Of a stretch of DNA of 64,000 nucleotides, positions 28,257 to 37,032 are shown one piece after another (position 1 is the first letter of the stretch; every line of letters begins with the position of its first letter). Source of the DNA: Alteromonas sp. IB21 (GTDB lineage: Bacteria; Pseudomonadota; Gammaproteobacteria; Enterobacterales; Alteromonadaceae); assembly GCF_016405965.1 (NCBI RefSeq), contig NZ_JAEFCD010000013.1, positions 54,926 through 118,925 on the forward strand, written 5' to 3'. The position numbers and the translations under genes are program-made. Under the pieces are notes generated by a model that worked only from the letters and a program-made list of their open reading frames with translations, made no database searches and was not told the DNA's origin.

Positions 28257-29645
28257 ATGAGTGAGACAATTAATACCTACAACCCTGCTACAGGTGAAAA
28301 AATCGATCATTATCATTTGATGTCAGCTGAGGACGCAGAGCAAGCCGTAACCCGTTCACAAGAAGCGTACTTGAACTGGCGTCGTACATCATTTGAAACC
28401 CGTGCAGACTTGTTGAATAACCTTGCTAACTTAATGGAAGAGCGAATTGATGATTTAGCCAGCCTAATGACGCGGGAAATGGGTAAAGTAACAGCTCAAG
28501 GTAAGCAAGAAGTGCAGCTGTGTGCGGAAATATGTCGCTACACTGCCGAGCACGGTGCATCTATCTTAGAAGATGAACATCGTATTTTTGAAGGTGGTCG
28601 CGCCATTATCACTTATCAGCCAATCGGCGTAATTCTGGGTATTCAGCCATGGAACTTTCCGCTTTATCAAGTTATTCGTTATAGCGTTTCAAATATTATG
28701 GCAGGTAACACGACTGTACTTAAGCACGCTAAAAACGTATTCGGTATGGCGCAGGCAATCCAACAAATGTATGAAGATGCGGGATTCCCCAAAAATGTAT
28801 ACCAATCGCTGTTAATAGACGGTAGTACGGCAAGTGATTTGATTAAACACAAGCATGTTCGCGGCGTAACCTTTACTGGTAGTGATGAAGTAGGTAAGCA
28901 GGTAGCTAAAGAGGCAGCAAGCTTGTCGAAAAAAACCGTGATGGAGCTTGGCAGTAACGACGCGTTCGTCGTACTTGAAGATGCGGATATCGATAACGCG
29001 GTAGAAATGTGTATTCAAGGTCGAGTAATCAATAATGGCGAAACTTGCGTAGCCGCGAAGCGTTTTGTTGTGGTCGATAGTGTGTATAACGAATTTAGAG
29101 ATAAATTTGTTGCGCAGTGTAAAAAGTTGAAAGTGGGCGACCCTACGGACGAAAACACAGATTTAGGCCCAATGGCGCGCGAAGACTTGCGCGACGAACT
29201 GCACGAACAGGTGAAAAAATCATTGGAGGCCGGTGCTACACTCACCCTTGGTGGGGAAATACCAGATTCAAACGGTTATTTTTATCCTGTGACTATTCTT
29301 GAAGATGTGTCGCCAGGTATGCCTGCTTATGATGACGAACTCTTTGGCCCAGTAGCATCTTTGATCAGAGCTCGAGATGACAAGCAGGCAATGGAAGTAG
29401 CGAACGATTCGCGCTACGGACTGGGCGGTGGTATTTTCAGCACCGACACTGATAAAGCCATTGCTCTGGCGAAAGATGAGTTCGATACAGGTATGGTGAA
29501 TATTAACGGTTATTCGTTAGCACAGCCTAATCTACCGTTTGGTGGAGTTAAAGATAGTGGCTATGGCCGTGAACACGGTGGCTATGGTATGCGTGAATTC
29601 GTTAACATCAAAACCATTATGGTAGCGGAAAATACTGCAGACTAA
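28257..29645 (+). CDS. NAD(P)-dependent succinate-semialdehyde dehydrogenase
   Basis: Aldehyde dehydrogenase family enzyme, most like succinate-semialdehyde dehydrogenases of the Sad/GabD type, oxidising the semialdehyde to succinate in GABA or related catabolism. Visible motifs are QPWNFPLYQ, FTGSDEVGKQVA, the glutamate in VMELGSND, the catalytic cysteine in NNGETCVAAKR, and LPFGGVKDSGYGRE near the end. The start MSETINTYNP follows AAGGAGAGTG; the frame extends 25 codons upstream. No gabT-like aminotransferase is adjacent, so the exact aldehyde is an inference. Confidence 0.85.
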   Translation: MSETINTYNPATGEKIDHYHLMSAEDAEQAVTRSQEAYLNWRRTSFETRADLLNNLANLMEERIDDLASLMTREMGKVTAQGKQEVQLCAEICRYTAEHGASILEDEHRIFEGGRAIITYQPIGVILGIQPWNFPLYQVIRYSVSNIMAGNTTVLKHAKNVFGMAQAIQQMYEDAGFPKNVYQSLLIDGSTASDLIKHKHVRGVTFTGSDEVGKQVAKEAASLSKKTVMELGSNDAFVVLEDADIDNAVEMCIQGRVINNGETCVAAKRFVVVDSVYNEFRDKFVAQCKKLKVGDPTDENTDLGPMAREDLRDELHEQVKKSLEAGATLTLGGEIPDSNGYFYPVTILEDVSPGMPAYDDELFGPVASLIRARDDKQAMEVANDSRYGLGGGIFSTDTDKAIALAKDEFDTGMVNINGYSLAQPNLPFGGVKDSGYGREHGGYGMREFVNIKTIMVAENTAD

Positions 29646-29670
29646 CGGTCAGCAAGCTACTTAGCGTTAG

Positions 29671-29694
29671 AAGGCGGGCAATTGTCCGCCTTTT
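29671..29694 (+). terminator. Terminator of the aldehyde dehydrogenase gene
   Basis: AAGGCGG and CCGCCTT form a 7-bp stem around an 8-base loop, followed by TT and TTTG-like sequence, 25 bases past the stop. Confidence 0.78.
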
Positions 29695-29780
29695 GTATGC
29701 TAACTTCAAACGCGTGCGCCAGAGCGTCCTTAACCTTGAGAGTAACAAGGTGTTAAACGTATTATGCCGCGCTAAATAAC

Positions 29781-29807
29781 AATGCAGAGCGAGTGGCTCT
29801 GCATTTT
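29781..29807 (-). terminator. Terminator of the ydgA-like gene (possibly bidirectional)
   Basis: AATGCAGAGC (29781-29790) and GCTCTGCATT form a 10-bp perfect stem with loop GAGTG. It lies 25 bases past the minus-strand stop. T-rich tracts follow on both strands (TTTTACATTT on plus; TTGTTATTT on minus). Confidence 0.7.
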
Positions 29808-29831
29808 ACATTTGATACTGTTGCTAAGTCG

Positions 29832-31265
29832 TTAACGCGGGGCAAAAGGTAGCGGAATAGGTGTTCCGTTCACGCTGGCTTCTCCATTTTTCAACGTGAG
29901 TTTAGTTTCATAACCGCTTTCAGTTTCTTTTATCAAACCCTGTTGCGCAAATGTACTCAACATCATGGGCGTTTGCTGGTCTACCGCAGCTTGAAGTTCT
30001 TCTTGTGTCATGTTCTGCGCCTGTGGCGTGGCTAAAAGCTGGCCCATCATATAACCAGATGCCATGCTCTCTGCAAAGGCTTTGTCGGCAGTAATTTGCG
30101 CATCTGCCAGCAAATGGGTTACCCAGTAAGCCACATCTTCCATGGTGCCTGGCAGCGCATCAATGCCAACTAACTTCGTACGAGCATGAGCATTAAATGA
30201 CCCCTCTGGTAACGTTGCTTTCAGTTTTGTTATGTTTAATTCAGGCTCAGCTTTAAGTTGGGGGAGTAAGTTTGCCTCAACAAACTCCATCATCTTGGCA
30301 GGTACTTCTTCAGTAGGCAAAAGCAATGAGGTGTTGCTGAATTCTTGATAGGCTTTGATGAAATCTATGTCTAAGTTATTGATAGCTACACCTAGCACCA
30401 TATCGGTGGCCTCAATCTCAGGGCCAACGACTCTATCAATCGCATACTCCACATACACGTCAGCAGTATTTTCATCTTCGTTTACATCGGTATCGGTAAT
30501 AAGTGCGATGTTGTCGAGTTGAACTTTTGTGCCTGGTTCTATTCCAGTGATTTCCATGCTTTCAATAAGCGCTTTTACTTCAGACTCAAACAGGTCGCCT
30601 TTTAACGCATTTACAATACTGCCCTTGTAACTTACGTCCATTGATAGATTAGACAGGGTCATTGAGACATCCTCAGCATCAATGCTAAGTGATTCACCAA
30701 AAGAGGTATATACCGTCTCATTTCCTTCCGGCTCTGCTTCGCCTTTGTAACCCGAGAATAATAGGGTGAACCCCTCTTCTTCACTGGTTGCGCTAAGGGC
30801 AGGAATAACATCTGCGTAGTGCAAACCACCGAATAAGCCCACTACGCCGTCATTTTGATAAATTGGCTTTTGACCGTCCCACTGCACGTACTCTCTTAGT
30901 TCATCGCCATCAATAGAGACGGAGTATTGGATGCGACCTAGACCAACACCGTCGCCGAAATAGACTGGTCCGTGATGTGCAACAAGCGTCGCAACGACAC
31001 TTGGATTCTCTTCAAATGGCATTTCACTAGGCGCAGCATTCTGCGCATTTATCAATGCTTGAAAATCAACGGCAAGCTTTATTTCAGCGGTGGTAGAAAA
31101 CCAGCCCTTTTTATAAGACAGAACGTCGGCAGAATACATTGCCTGCTGATTTATTTCGTCGATAGCTGACATGACGTTGTCTTGTACGCTATTTCCAATG
31201 AAATAAGGGGCAACGCCGAGCGCAACTAATGTGACGCCGACGCCGGCTAGAAGAGGTTTGTTCAT
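29832..31265 (-). CDS. YdgA family protein (DUF945)
   Basis: A 477-residue protein with an uncleaved-looking N-terminal helix (LLAGVGVTLVALGVAPYFIG) followed by the YdgA/DUF945 pattern: QDNVMSAIDEINQQ, VLSYKKGWFSTTAEI, HHGPVYFGDGVGLGRIQYS. It is expected on the periplasmic face of the inner membrane. Function in the family is unknown. It follows gspN on the same strand with an 81-base gap and may be read through from the secretion operon. Confidence 0.82.
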   Translation of the reverse strand: MNKPLLAGVGVTLVALGVAPYFIGNSVQDNVMSAIDEINQQAMYSADVLSYKKGWFSTTAEIKLAVDFQALINAQNAAPSEMPFEENPSVVATLVAHHGPVYFGDGVGLGRIQYSVSIDGDELREYVQWDGQKPIYQNDGVVGLFGGLHYADVIPALSATSEEEGFTLLFSGYKGEAEPEGNETVYTSFGESLSIDAEDVSMTLSNLSMDVSYKGSIVNALKGDLFESEVKALIESMEITGIEPGTKVQLDNIALITDTDVNEDENTADVYVEYAIDRVVGPEIEATDMVLGVAINNLDIDFIKAYQEFSNTSLLLPTEEVPAKMMEFVEANLLPQLKAEPELNITKLKATLPEGSFNAHARTKLVGIDALPGTMEDVAYWVTHLLADAQITADKAFAESMASGYMMGQLLATPQAQNMTQEELQAAVDQQTPMMLSTFAQQGLIKETESGYETKLTLKNGEASVNGTPIPLPFAPR

Positions 31266-31346
31266 TTTACAATCCTTTGTTGAGTATGTTCCAGTTGGCC
31301 CTGATAAGTCGATACCAAGACGTATACGTTGCTGTAGTTACTATCA

Positions 31347-32114
31347 CTATTGAGCGGGGGGAAGCTGTATAGCAATGTAGCCGTTGTTGTTAGGTGCGCC
31401 AAATAAACGGGATGCCTGCTGTACCTCATCAGGTAAGCTTTCATCGGGTTTAAATTTACCACTAACACGAATATTCTTCATGTTGGTGGGAATAATGGCA
31501 TCCATAGACAAATTAAGTAGATTAGGCTCGCTCACCGTTATACCAATATGCTCGCCCTCGCAGCGCAGTTTTGCAGAGTAGGTGCCAAAATCAATAGGCC
31601 CTTGGGTTCCCGCTACTGTCGCATTTAGCCAGTCTCCAGAGCCGCTTAACGACCGACACGCAGGGCCGAACGTTAGGTCGTCCAGCGTTACCTTAAAGCG
31701 TCCACCAGCGTTTACTGGCAACGGCAAGCGAACTTGGGCAATCACTCTGTCTACCGGTAGGTAAAGTGTGAAATTTTCGGTGCTTATCGTATTCTGGCTA
31801 AACAGCCCCGTTTTTATAGGCCCTTCAAACGCGATGTCGTTTTTATCGCGAATGTTTCCTGCTTTGAGATCTAATTTTATCTTCCCCAACAACATGTAAA
31901 GCGGGCTAAGTTCCCATTTAACGTTATTAATGGGTAAGCCATTCGCTACCACAGTTTGCGCTTTGCCTGAGAACAGCGTGCCGCTGACGCCGCTAACCGA
32001 AATATTACTCGGCAACGACACCCGACCTATCACCTGAGTAGCAGGCATGTAGGCTATGGCAAACAATAAGAAGGCGATAACGCCACCTATAATCCAACTA
32101 ACTTTCGACTTCAT
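31347..32114 (-). CDS. gspN: Type II secretion system protein N
   Basis: A 255-residue single-pass inner-membrane protein with a beta-rich periplasmic domain. Features include the anchor VSWIIGGVIAFLLFAIAYMP, the ISVSGVSGTLFSGKAQ segment and the C-terminal NGYIAIQLPPAQ strand. GspN is the least conserved core-operon member and is dispensable in some species. Its ATG overlaps the gspM stop by four bases, and it is the last gene of the operon. Confidence 0.9.
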   Translation of the reverse strand: MKSKVSWIIGGVIAFLLFAIAYMPATQVIGRVSLPSNISVSGVSGTLFSGKAQTVVANGLPINNVKWELSPLYMLLGKIKLDLKAGNIRDKNDIAFEGPIKTGLFSQNTISTENFTLYLPVDRVIAQVRLPLPVNAGGRFKVTLDDLTFGPACRSLSGSGDWLNATVAGTQGPIDFGTYSAKLRCEGEHIGITVSEPNLLNLSMDAIIPTNMKNIRVSGKFKPDESLPDEVQQASRLFGAPNNNGYIAIQLPPAQ

Positions 32115-32590
32115 GCTTTACCTAACTGTAGTCGGCGAATTTTGATATAGCCTGGCGCATCGGCCTCGGCAATATCGGCTTGAAGGATAACCACTCCCAT
32201 GTTTTCCATGGCCTTAAGCCAATCTAAAACACTGTTGAAAGGGGCTTGGTCGACCCATACTTGCAGCTCTTCACCCTGAGGCTGCATTCGTGAAATGGCA
32301 ATGTCGTGCTGCGCAGTAGTGCGGTTTACCGCTTGTGGTAATGAACCAGAAAAGGCGCGCTTACCGCCGCTAACGCGGCGCAACTGCTGTGCTCTTGCTG
32401 CACTGTCGTTTACCCAAACCAATAAGGATTGCTGGTTATCAAGCAGTTGCTTTTGCTTGTCTAATGCGGCGTTAAGCGGAGACCAAATTACAAAATAAAA
32501 TAGCGCTATCACAATCATAACCGCTGAAATTAACACAAGCTTCTGCTCGCGTTCAGTCAGCGCTTTATACTTTTCTAAAAGTGCGTTCAT
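32111..32590 (-). CDS. gspM: Type II secretion system protein M
   Basis: A 159-residue inner-membrane protein: a short cytoplasmic helix (LEKYKALTEREQKLVLISA), one membrane helix (VMIVIALFYFVIWSPL), then a ferredoxin-like periplasmic domain ending LDWLKAMENMGVVILQADI. It partners GspL and stabilises the inner-membrane platform. Four-base overlaps with gspL and gspN show tight coupling. Confidence 0.93.
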   Translation of the reverse strand: MNALLEKYKALTEREQKLVLISAVMIVIALFYFVIWSPLNAALDKQKQLLDNQQSLLVWVNDSAARAQQLRRVSGGKRAFSGSLPQAVNRTTAQHDIAISRMQPQGEELQVWVDQAPFNSVLDWLKAMENMGVVILQADIAEADAPGYIKIRRLQLGKA

Positions 32591-33786
32591 AAGGTACTCC
32601 TTACCGACACAGTTCCGACAACACCATCGTCTCGATTGTTGATAGCACCTTGTTCAACCACAAACCCAGCGTTTTCTGCGGTACGTTTAAACTGCTCTAA
32701 CGCTTCAAAGTTTTTACCTTGAGCTTGAATGCGAATTTCTGTGCGCGATGCGTCGAACCTCAGTGTTTGCGGCTTTACATCAGTGGCTGAAAACGCGGGC
32801 GCTAGCTGATCAAGCATAACGAGCATAGAGGCATCGCCGCCACCTTGCTCTAACTTAGCTAATTCGCTCTGAAGCTTTAACTTCACGTTGCGATAGGTAC
32901 CAATATTGGGGAACCCTGCTTTTACCGCAGCATTTATCTCGCTGCTCAGCGCCTGATTTTGCGCTTTAAGCTGGTAGAGAGAAACGCCTTTGTCAATCAG
33001 GCTAGTACATAACGCCAGCACAGCAAGCACCGCAGCTACACGCCATTGACTCAACACTCCGCTGCGCTTGCGTTTAATCTTATATTCGCCTTGGCACAGG
33101 TTAAAGCTACTCTGCATCGCCTCTTTAGCCAGTACCTGCATAGGTAGCTCTAGCGGCGCTTGCGCTTCTTCAATATTTGGCAAGCTGCTCAAATCAATGC
33201 CGGCGTAATTGGTTATCGTCACAGGACTGTCTTGCTGAGCGGTAAAGTGGATAAGCGTTGGTAGTAACCATGCTTGTTCGCCCTGTACACCCTTAAAGGT
33301 ATCTTGGCGTACTAAAAGTTGTTCCCCAAGGGTCAATACTGACCACCCGTCTTGCGTCACTGGTACGGCAAGGACGTCAGGTATAATGGTGTCGCAAAAT
33401 AGACCGGCTTCGCCCAGCCATGATTGCCACATTTGCATTTTTTCATGGCTGACCACAGCTACGGCTTGTTGGTCACCCCGCCTTGGACCAATGGCAAAAA
33501 ACTGTTGGCTTATATCGGTTGCAAGCTCATCTTCAAGCATAAACGGAATAGCAGAAATGATTTTACGACCCGCTTTGGGTGGAAGTTCAACCCACTTGAG
33601 CAATATGTCGCTACCGGGCGCTAACGCAATAACGCTTCGCTGGCCAGCGCGCTCAGTGAGCGTAGATAAGTCTCCTGCACTGGGAAGTTCGCCAGAAGCA
33701 ATAATTTCATCTTCTGTTTTTGAATATACGAGCCAGCTTATCGGGTCGGTGTAGTTGGTGCCTAAACGCACCAATAATTGTTCCAT
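32587..33786 (-). CDS. gspL: Type II secretion system protein L
   Basis: A 399-residue bitopic protein. The cytoplasmic part (about 1-245) has the actin-like fold that recruits the GspE ATPase, the membrane helix is about WRVAAVLAVLALCTSLI, and the periplasmic ferredoxin-like domain follows. Residues such as WVELPPKAGRKIISAIPFMLED match the family. It links GspE to GspM. Confidence 0.94.
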   Translation of the reverse strand: MEQLLVRLGTNYTDPISWLVYSKTEDEIIASGELPSAGDLSTLTERAGQRSVIALAPGSDILLKWVELPPKAGRKIISAIPFMLEDELATDISQQFFAIGPRRGDQQAVAVVSHEKMQMWQSWLGEAGLFCDTIIPDVLAVPVTQDGWSVLTLGEQLLVRQDTFKGVQGEQAWLLPTLIHFTAQQDSPVTITNYAGIDLSSLPNIEEAQAPLELPMQVLAKEAMQSSFNLCQGEYKIKRKRSGVLSQWRVAAVLAVLALCTSLIDKGVSLYQLKAQNQALSSEINAAVKAGFPNIGTYRNVKLKLQSELAKLEQGGGDASMLVMLDQLAPAFSATDVKPQTLRFDASRTEIRIQAQGKNFEALEQFKRTAENAGFVVEQGAINNRDDGVVGTVSVRSTL

Positions 33787-34862
33787 TAATAGGTTCCCCC
33801 AAACTCGCGGTTCACAACACGTACGCCACTATCGGCGCTGGCGTGAAATACGGTGGAAAGCTTAAAGGTTGCTTTGTTGTACTGTGTTTTTGTGTGCAAC
33901 ATAAAATATTCGGTTTTTACTGAAAACCATTCCTGTCGCGTGCTTGTCAAATTAAGCGCTTGAATAGACGGTTCACTTAAAAAAGCATTGGTATCGTCCC
34001 ATCCGTTTTGCGGGCGACTGCTAATCAAACTGGTGGCTTGCTGAATGTCTAGCCCCGTCAACCCTGCTAACAATGGCGCATCCTCTTCTTCTAATGTATT
34101 GACGTTAATTTTCAACTCATTGTAATCCGGAATTACGCAAACTAAAGGTAACACGTCATCGAGCCATTCTGGCGATGCACCGTTAATAATACGCAATTCA
34201 CTTTTCGATGCCAGTGGTCCGTTAGCGGCAAGATAAGGAAACTCTCTAGACTCGTATTCACTATCTTCAGCACCATAAGGTCGCATACTGTCATCTTCAT
34301 CTACCCAGTCGGCCAAACTGTCTCGAAGTGTATCTGCTGTAAAGTTATCTAGCCCATCTACGCTAAGCGAGAGCAGCATAGTGTGGAAGGCTTCCATAGC
34401 TTCGGTGGTGTTACTGGAGCCGCTACTGTTTGTGTTTCCTGACACGCTACCAGAGACAATAGCGTTAAGATTGAAACACGCCTGCAAATCTTCTAAGTTA
34501 GCGGTAAGGCCACCGTTTTCCAACGGATACTTAAATTCTTGCGCCCAGGGTTGGTCAATGGAAATAACCTCTTCACTTTCCTTTATCAACGACTGAATAG
34601 ATTTTCGTGCAAAAGCTTCTGCGCCCATGGCGTACCAATAGGCTTGGTTATTATCTTTTAGATTCATTGTGCGCTGAACCTGAAGTTGTAAGCGCGTGCC
34701 CATTTCTGTAGCGAGTACAGCCACTAGTGCAACAATCATAAGCACAATCATCAGCGCCACGCCTTTCTGCTTACTTGGCGGTGAGCGAAAAGTACCAATA
34801 ACCGCATTGCGGTTGACACGTTTAGGCTGGGGATGGCGGAATGAAGCAACGTGAGTCTTCAT
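33786..34862 (-). CDS. gspK: Type II secretion system minor pseudopilin K
   Basis: Largest minor pseudopilin, placed at the tip of the pseudopilus with GspI and GspJ. A 34-residue leader ends KQKG before VALMIVLMIVALVAVLATEMG; position +5 is not glutamate, as usual for GspK. The globular part has the calcium/insertion features CFNLNAI and VCVIPDYNELKINVNTLEEED. Length 358. It overlaps gspJ by four bases. Confidence 0.94.
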   Translation of the reverse strand: MKTHVASFRHPQPKRVNRNAVIGTFRSPPSKQKGVALMIVLMIVALVAVLATEMGTRLQLQVQRTMNLKDNNQAYWYAMGAEAFARKSIQSLIKESEEVISIDQPWAQEFKYPLENGGLTANLEDLQACFNLNAIVSGSVSGNTNSSGSSNTTEAMEAFHTMLLSLSVDGLDNFTADTLRDSLADWVDEDDSMRPYGAEDSEYESREFPYLAANGPLASKSELRIINGASPEWLDDVLPLVCVIPDYNELKINVNTLEEEDAPLLAGLTGLDIQQATSLISSRPQNGWDDTNAFLSEPSIQALNLTSTRQEWFSVKTEYFMLHTKTQYNKATFKLSTVFHASADSGVRVVNREFGGTY

Positions 34863-35485
34863 GACGCTCCACCTGTGGTCAAGGTGAATTCTCTGCGGAT
34901 TTTACCGAAGTCTTTACTGACAAACTCTATTGCCACGGCGCGCGGAAGCGCGGTCCCTTTATAACTCTCATTCCAAGAAAGGTCTTCATATTGGTCTAAG
35001 GATTCGTTACTCGACGTAGCAAGAAACTCTATCTTAAGACTTTCTACGTCCTCTAACAGTACGCGCACCTTCGGCTCGTAGCCAATGACGTTATCAACAT
35101 AGTTGCTGTATAGTCGCTCTAGCCTGTTTTCATTAAGGCGATACGCGACATATTGAAGCGTACTGCGTGGCAGCATAAGTTGAGGGTTGTGCCAGCCTCC
35201 TCGTACGAAGCCAATGCCGTCGTCGTCGCTACCGTCTAATTTACCGCCAGCCATGACCATATCTTGTTTTTCACCGTTATAGCGGATAGCTCGAGGTACG
35301 GCTTGCTGCAGATCTCGCTCAATCGTGACCATGGCGCGCTGCAATAGTTGAAGCTTTGCAAAGCGTTCTTCTGAAATATCGTTACTGTCGATAACCGTAG
35401 TGAGCAAACCAGTAGACGCAAGGCCAATAAGCGTGAAAATGGCCATGGCTATCAATATTTCTATAAGCGTAAAGCCGCGCTGCAT
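34859..35485 (-). CDS. gspJ: Type II secretion system minor pseudopilin J
   Basis: Minor pseudopilin with prepilin signal MQRG/FTLIEILIAMAIFTLIG, conserved glutamate at +5. The chosen ATG directly follows the gspI stop with one base between. A GTG at 35560 in the same frame would give a 29-residue leader and overlap gspI by 74 bases. The globular domain contains IERDLQQAVPRAIR and LERLYSNYVD, typical of GspJ. 208 residues. Confidence 0.93.
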   Translation of the reverse strand: MQRGFTLIEILIAMAIFTLIGLASTGLLTTVIDSNDISEERFAKLQLLQRAMVTIERDLQQAVPRAIRYNGEKQDMVMAGGKLDGSDDDGIGFVRGGWHNPQLMLPRSTLQYVAYRLNENRLERLYSNYVDNVIGYEPKVRVLLEDVESLKIEFLATSSNESLDQYEDLSWNESYKGTALPRAVAIEFVSKDFGKIRREFTLTTGGAS

Positions 35486-35486
35486 A

Positions 35487-35966
35487 CTAATTGCCCGCCG
35501 TTGGCTTTGCCACAAATGTGGTGACGGAAGTGACCGAGCTACCGTAGCTCTTGTCTTCACCCACAGAAACGGTAACGGCTCGTAAATCGTTATCGTTTGT
35601 TTTCGCTACCGTTTGTTGCCAGTACCAAGTACGGTCGGCCATTTCCATCGTGCCTTTTAAATTGTTTTTAGGCGGCCAAGTGGTATCTAGCTGAAGCTGA
35701 TTCAGGCGGTTACTCGCCACCCAGTTGGCAAACGTGACAGCTTCAATTTGACCTACACTTGAGAGATGCTCACCTGCCGCTTTGAGTACTGCCGTACCTG
35801 TGAGCGCGAAAATAAGCAGGGCCACCATCACTTCAAGCAGAGTTAAGCCTGTTTGGTAATGTGGGGCGTGGGGTAAATTGCTGCGTTTACTCAATACAGG
35901 TTTGAAAAACGCCGTGCTTGACGGTGTCTTTGGAACTGTTGTGCGTGTAAAGATGGATGCGCTCAT
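35487..35966 (-). CDS. gspI: Type II secretion system minor pseudopilin I
   Basis: Minor pseudopilin that starts tip assembly. The methylation site is HYQTG/LTLLEVMVALLIFALTGTAVLKAA with glutamate at +5 and leucine in place of phenylalanine at +1. The only ATG leaves an unusually long leader of 40 residues and overlaps gspH by four bases. The ending has the CysI-like WYWQQTVAKTNDNDLRAVTVSV pattern. 159 residues. Confidence 0.93.
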   Translation of the reverse strand: MSASIFTRTTVPKTPSSTAFFKPVLSKRSNLPHAPHYQTGLTLLEVMVALLIFALTGTAVLKAAGEHLSSVGQIEAVTFANWVASNRLNQLQLDTTWPPKNNLKGTMEMADRTWYWQQTVAKTNDNDLRAVTVSVGEDKSYGSSVTSVTTFVAKPTAGN

Positions 35967-36589
35967 AGCGGACGCTCCAGCGGCCCTTCAACTAATAAAG
36001 GCGGTAAATCTTGGTTTTGCAGGCTGTAATAAACCGGCGCGTCGCCATCCTCGCCTTCGTAGTTAAACGACACAGTAAATGGCGTGATTTCGCCGCTCGA
36101 CATGATAAGTATTTGCGGGGGAGGAAGCTTTTTCTCTTCTTCCTTACCTATTTCAACGCCCTCGTTAGCAACACTTAAATTTTCGTCGAATATCTCTCGG
36201 TCAAAGAGTCTGTCTTCTACGTCCCAAGGTAAGTCGTCTAAATTTAATGTGAAAGTAAATGGTTCAGGCAAAGTGTAGGGCTCATAGGTTTTTTCACCCT
36301 CAATACGCTGCCATTCATCATCATCATCTAAGTAAACGAAGTAATATTGGTTTTTATCAGCTTCGAAGCGCACGCCAAGCTGCTGCTGATTCAACACGGC
36401 AAAGTCGCTAGCCATATCGACGATAACTTGTAGACGCTGTGCTTGGCTTTTTAATAAATCAGACTTGCTTGCGCCGAAGGCGTTAAACATAACGTACCCG
36501 GCTGCCAAGCCCATAAGCAGCAGTACTAGCATGACTTCCAATAGAGTAAAGCCTGCTTCATTAAACGATGTACTGCTGCGGTAGCGCAT
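35963..36589 (-). CDS. gspH: Type II secretion system minor pseudopilin H
   Basis: Minor pseudopilin with leader MRYRSSTSFNEAG and helix FTLLEVMLVLLLMGLAAGYVMF. The C-terminal half is acidic and beta-rich (FVYLDDDDEWQRIEGEKTYEPY), as in GspH. 208 residues. It lies five bases after gspG. Confidence 0.93.
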   Translation of the reverse strand: MRYRSSTSFNEAGFTLLEVMLVLLLMGLAAGYVMFNAFGASKSDLLKSQAQRLQVIVDMASDFAVLNQQQLGVRFEADKNQYYFVYLDDDDEWQRIEGEKTYEPYTLPEPFTFTLNLDDLPWDVEDRLFDREIFDENLSVANEGVEIGKEEEKKLPPPQILIMSSGEITPFTVSFNYEGEDGDAPVYYSLQNQDLPPLLVEGPLERPL

Positions 36590-36594
36590 AAAGG

Positions 36595-37032
36595 CTAGTT
36601 CAGGTATTCGTTAATGTTCCAGTTACCGATGTCATCATCAGTACCCGGTTCACCGTCTGGACCGTTTGAGAAAATATCAACTACGCCTAATTCTCCTGGG
36701 CTGATGAGCGCATATGGATTGCCCCACGGATCTTCAGGCAGGCGTTTAATAAAACCACCTTCAGGATAGTTACGAGGGATAGGATCAATCGTTGGTGCAG
36801 TAACTAGCGCATCTAGCCCTTGTTCAGTGGTTGGGAAGCGATTGTTACGCAGCTTGTACATCTCAAGTGCGCTTTCCATTTGTTGTATATCTACAGCTGC
36901 CTTTTTGAGCTGTGCTTCCTCTTGGTTACCTAAAATCTGCGGTGCTACCATAGAGGCCATAATACCGATGATCAGAAGTACGACCATGACTTCAATCAAA
37001 CTGAAACCAGAACTGCGATTAAATGTTTTCAT
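36595..37032 (-). CDS. gspG: Type II secretion system major pseudopilin G
   Basis: Main subunit of the pseudopilus. Leader MKTFNRSSG, then FSLIEVMVVLLIIGIMASMVAPQ with the +5 glutamate. The domain shows the family features KKAAVDIQQMESALEMYKLRNNRFPTTEQGL, DPWGNPY, and the calcium-binding C-terminus SNGPDGEPGTDDDIGNW. 145 residues. One-base overlap with gspF. Confidence 0.97.
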   Translation of the reverse strand: MKTFNRSSGFSLIEVMVVLLIIGIMASMVAPQILGNQEEAQLKKAAVDIQQMESALEMYKLRNNRFPTTEQGLDALVTAPTIDPIPRNYPEGGFIKRLPEDPWGNPYALISPGELGVVDIFSNGPDGEPGTDDDIGNWNINEYLN

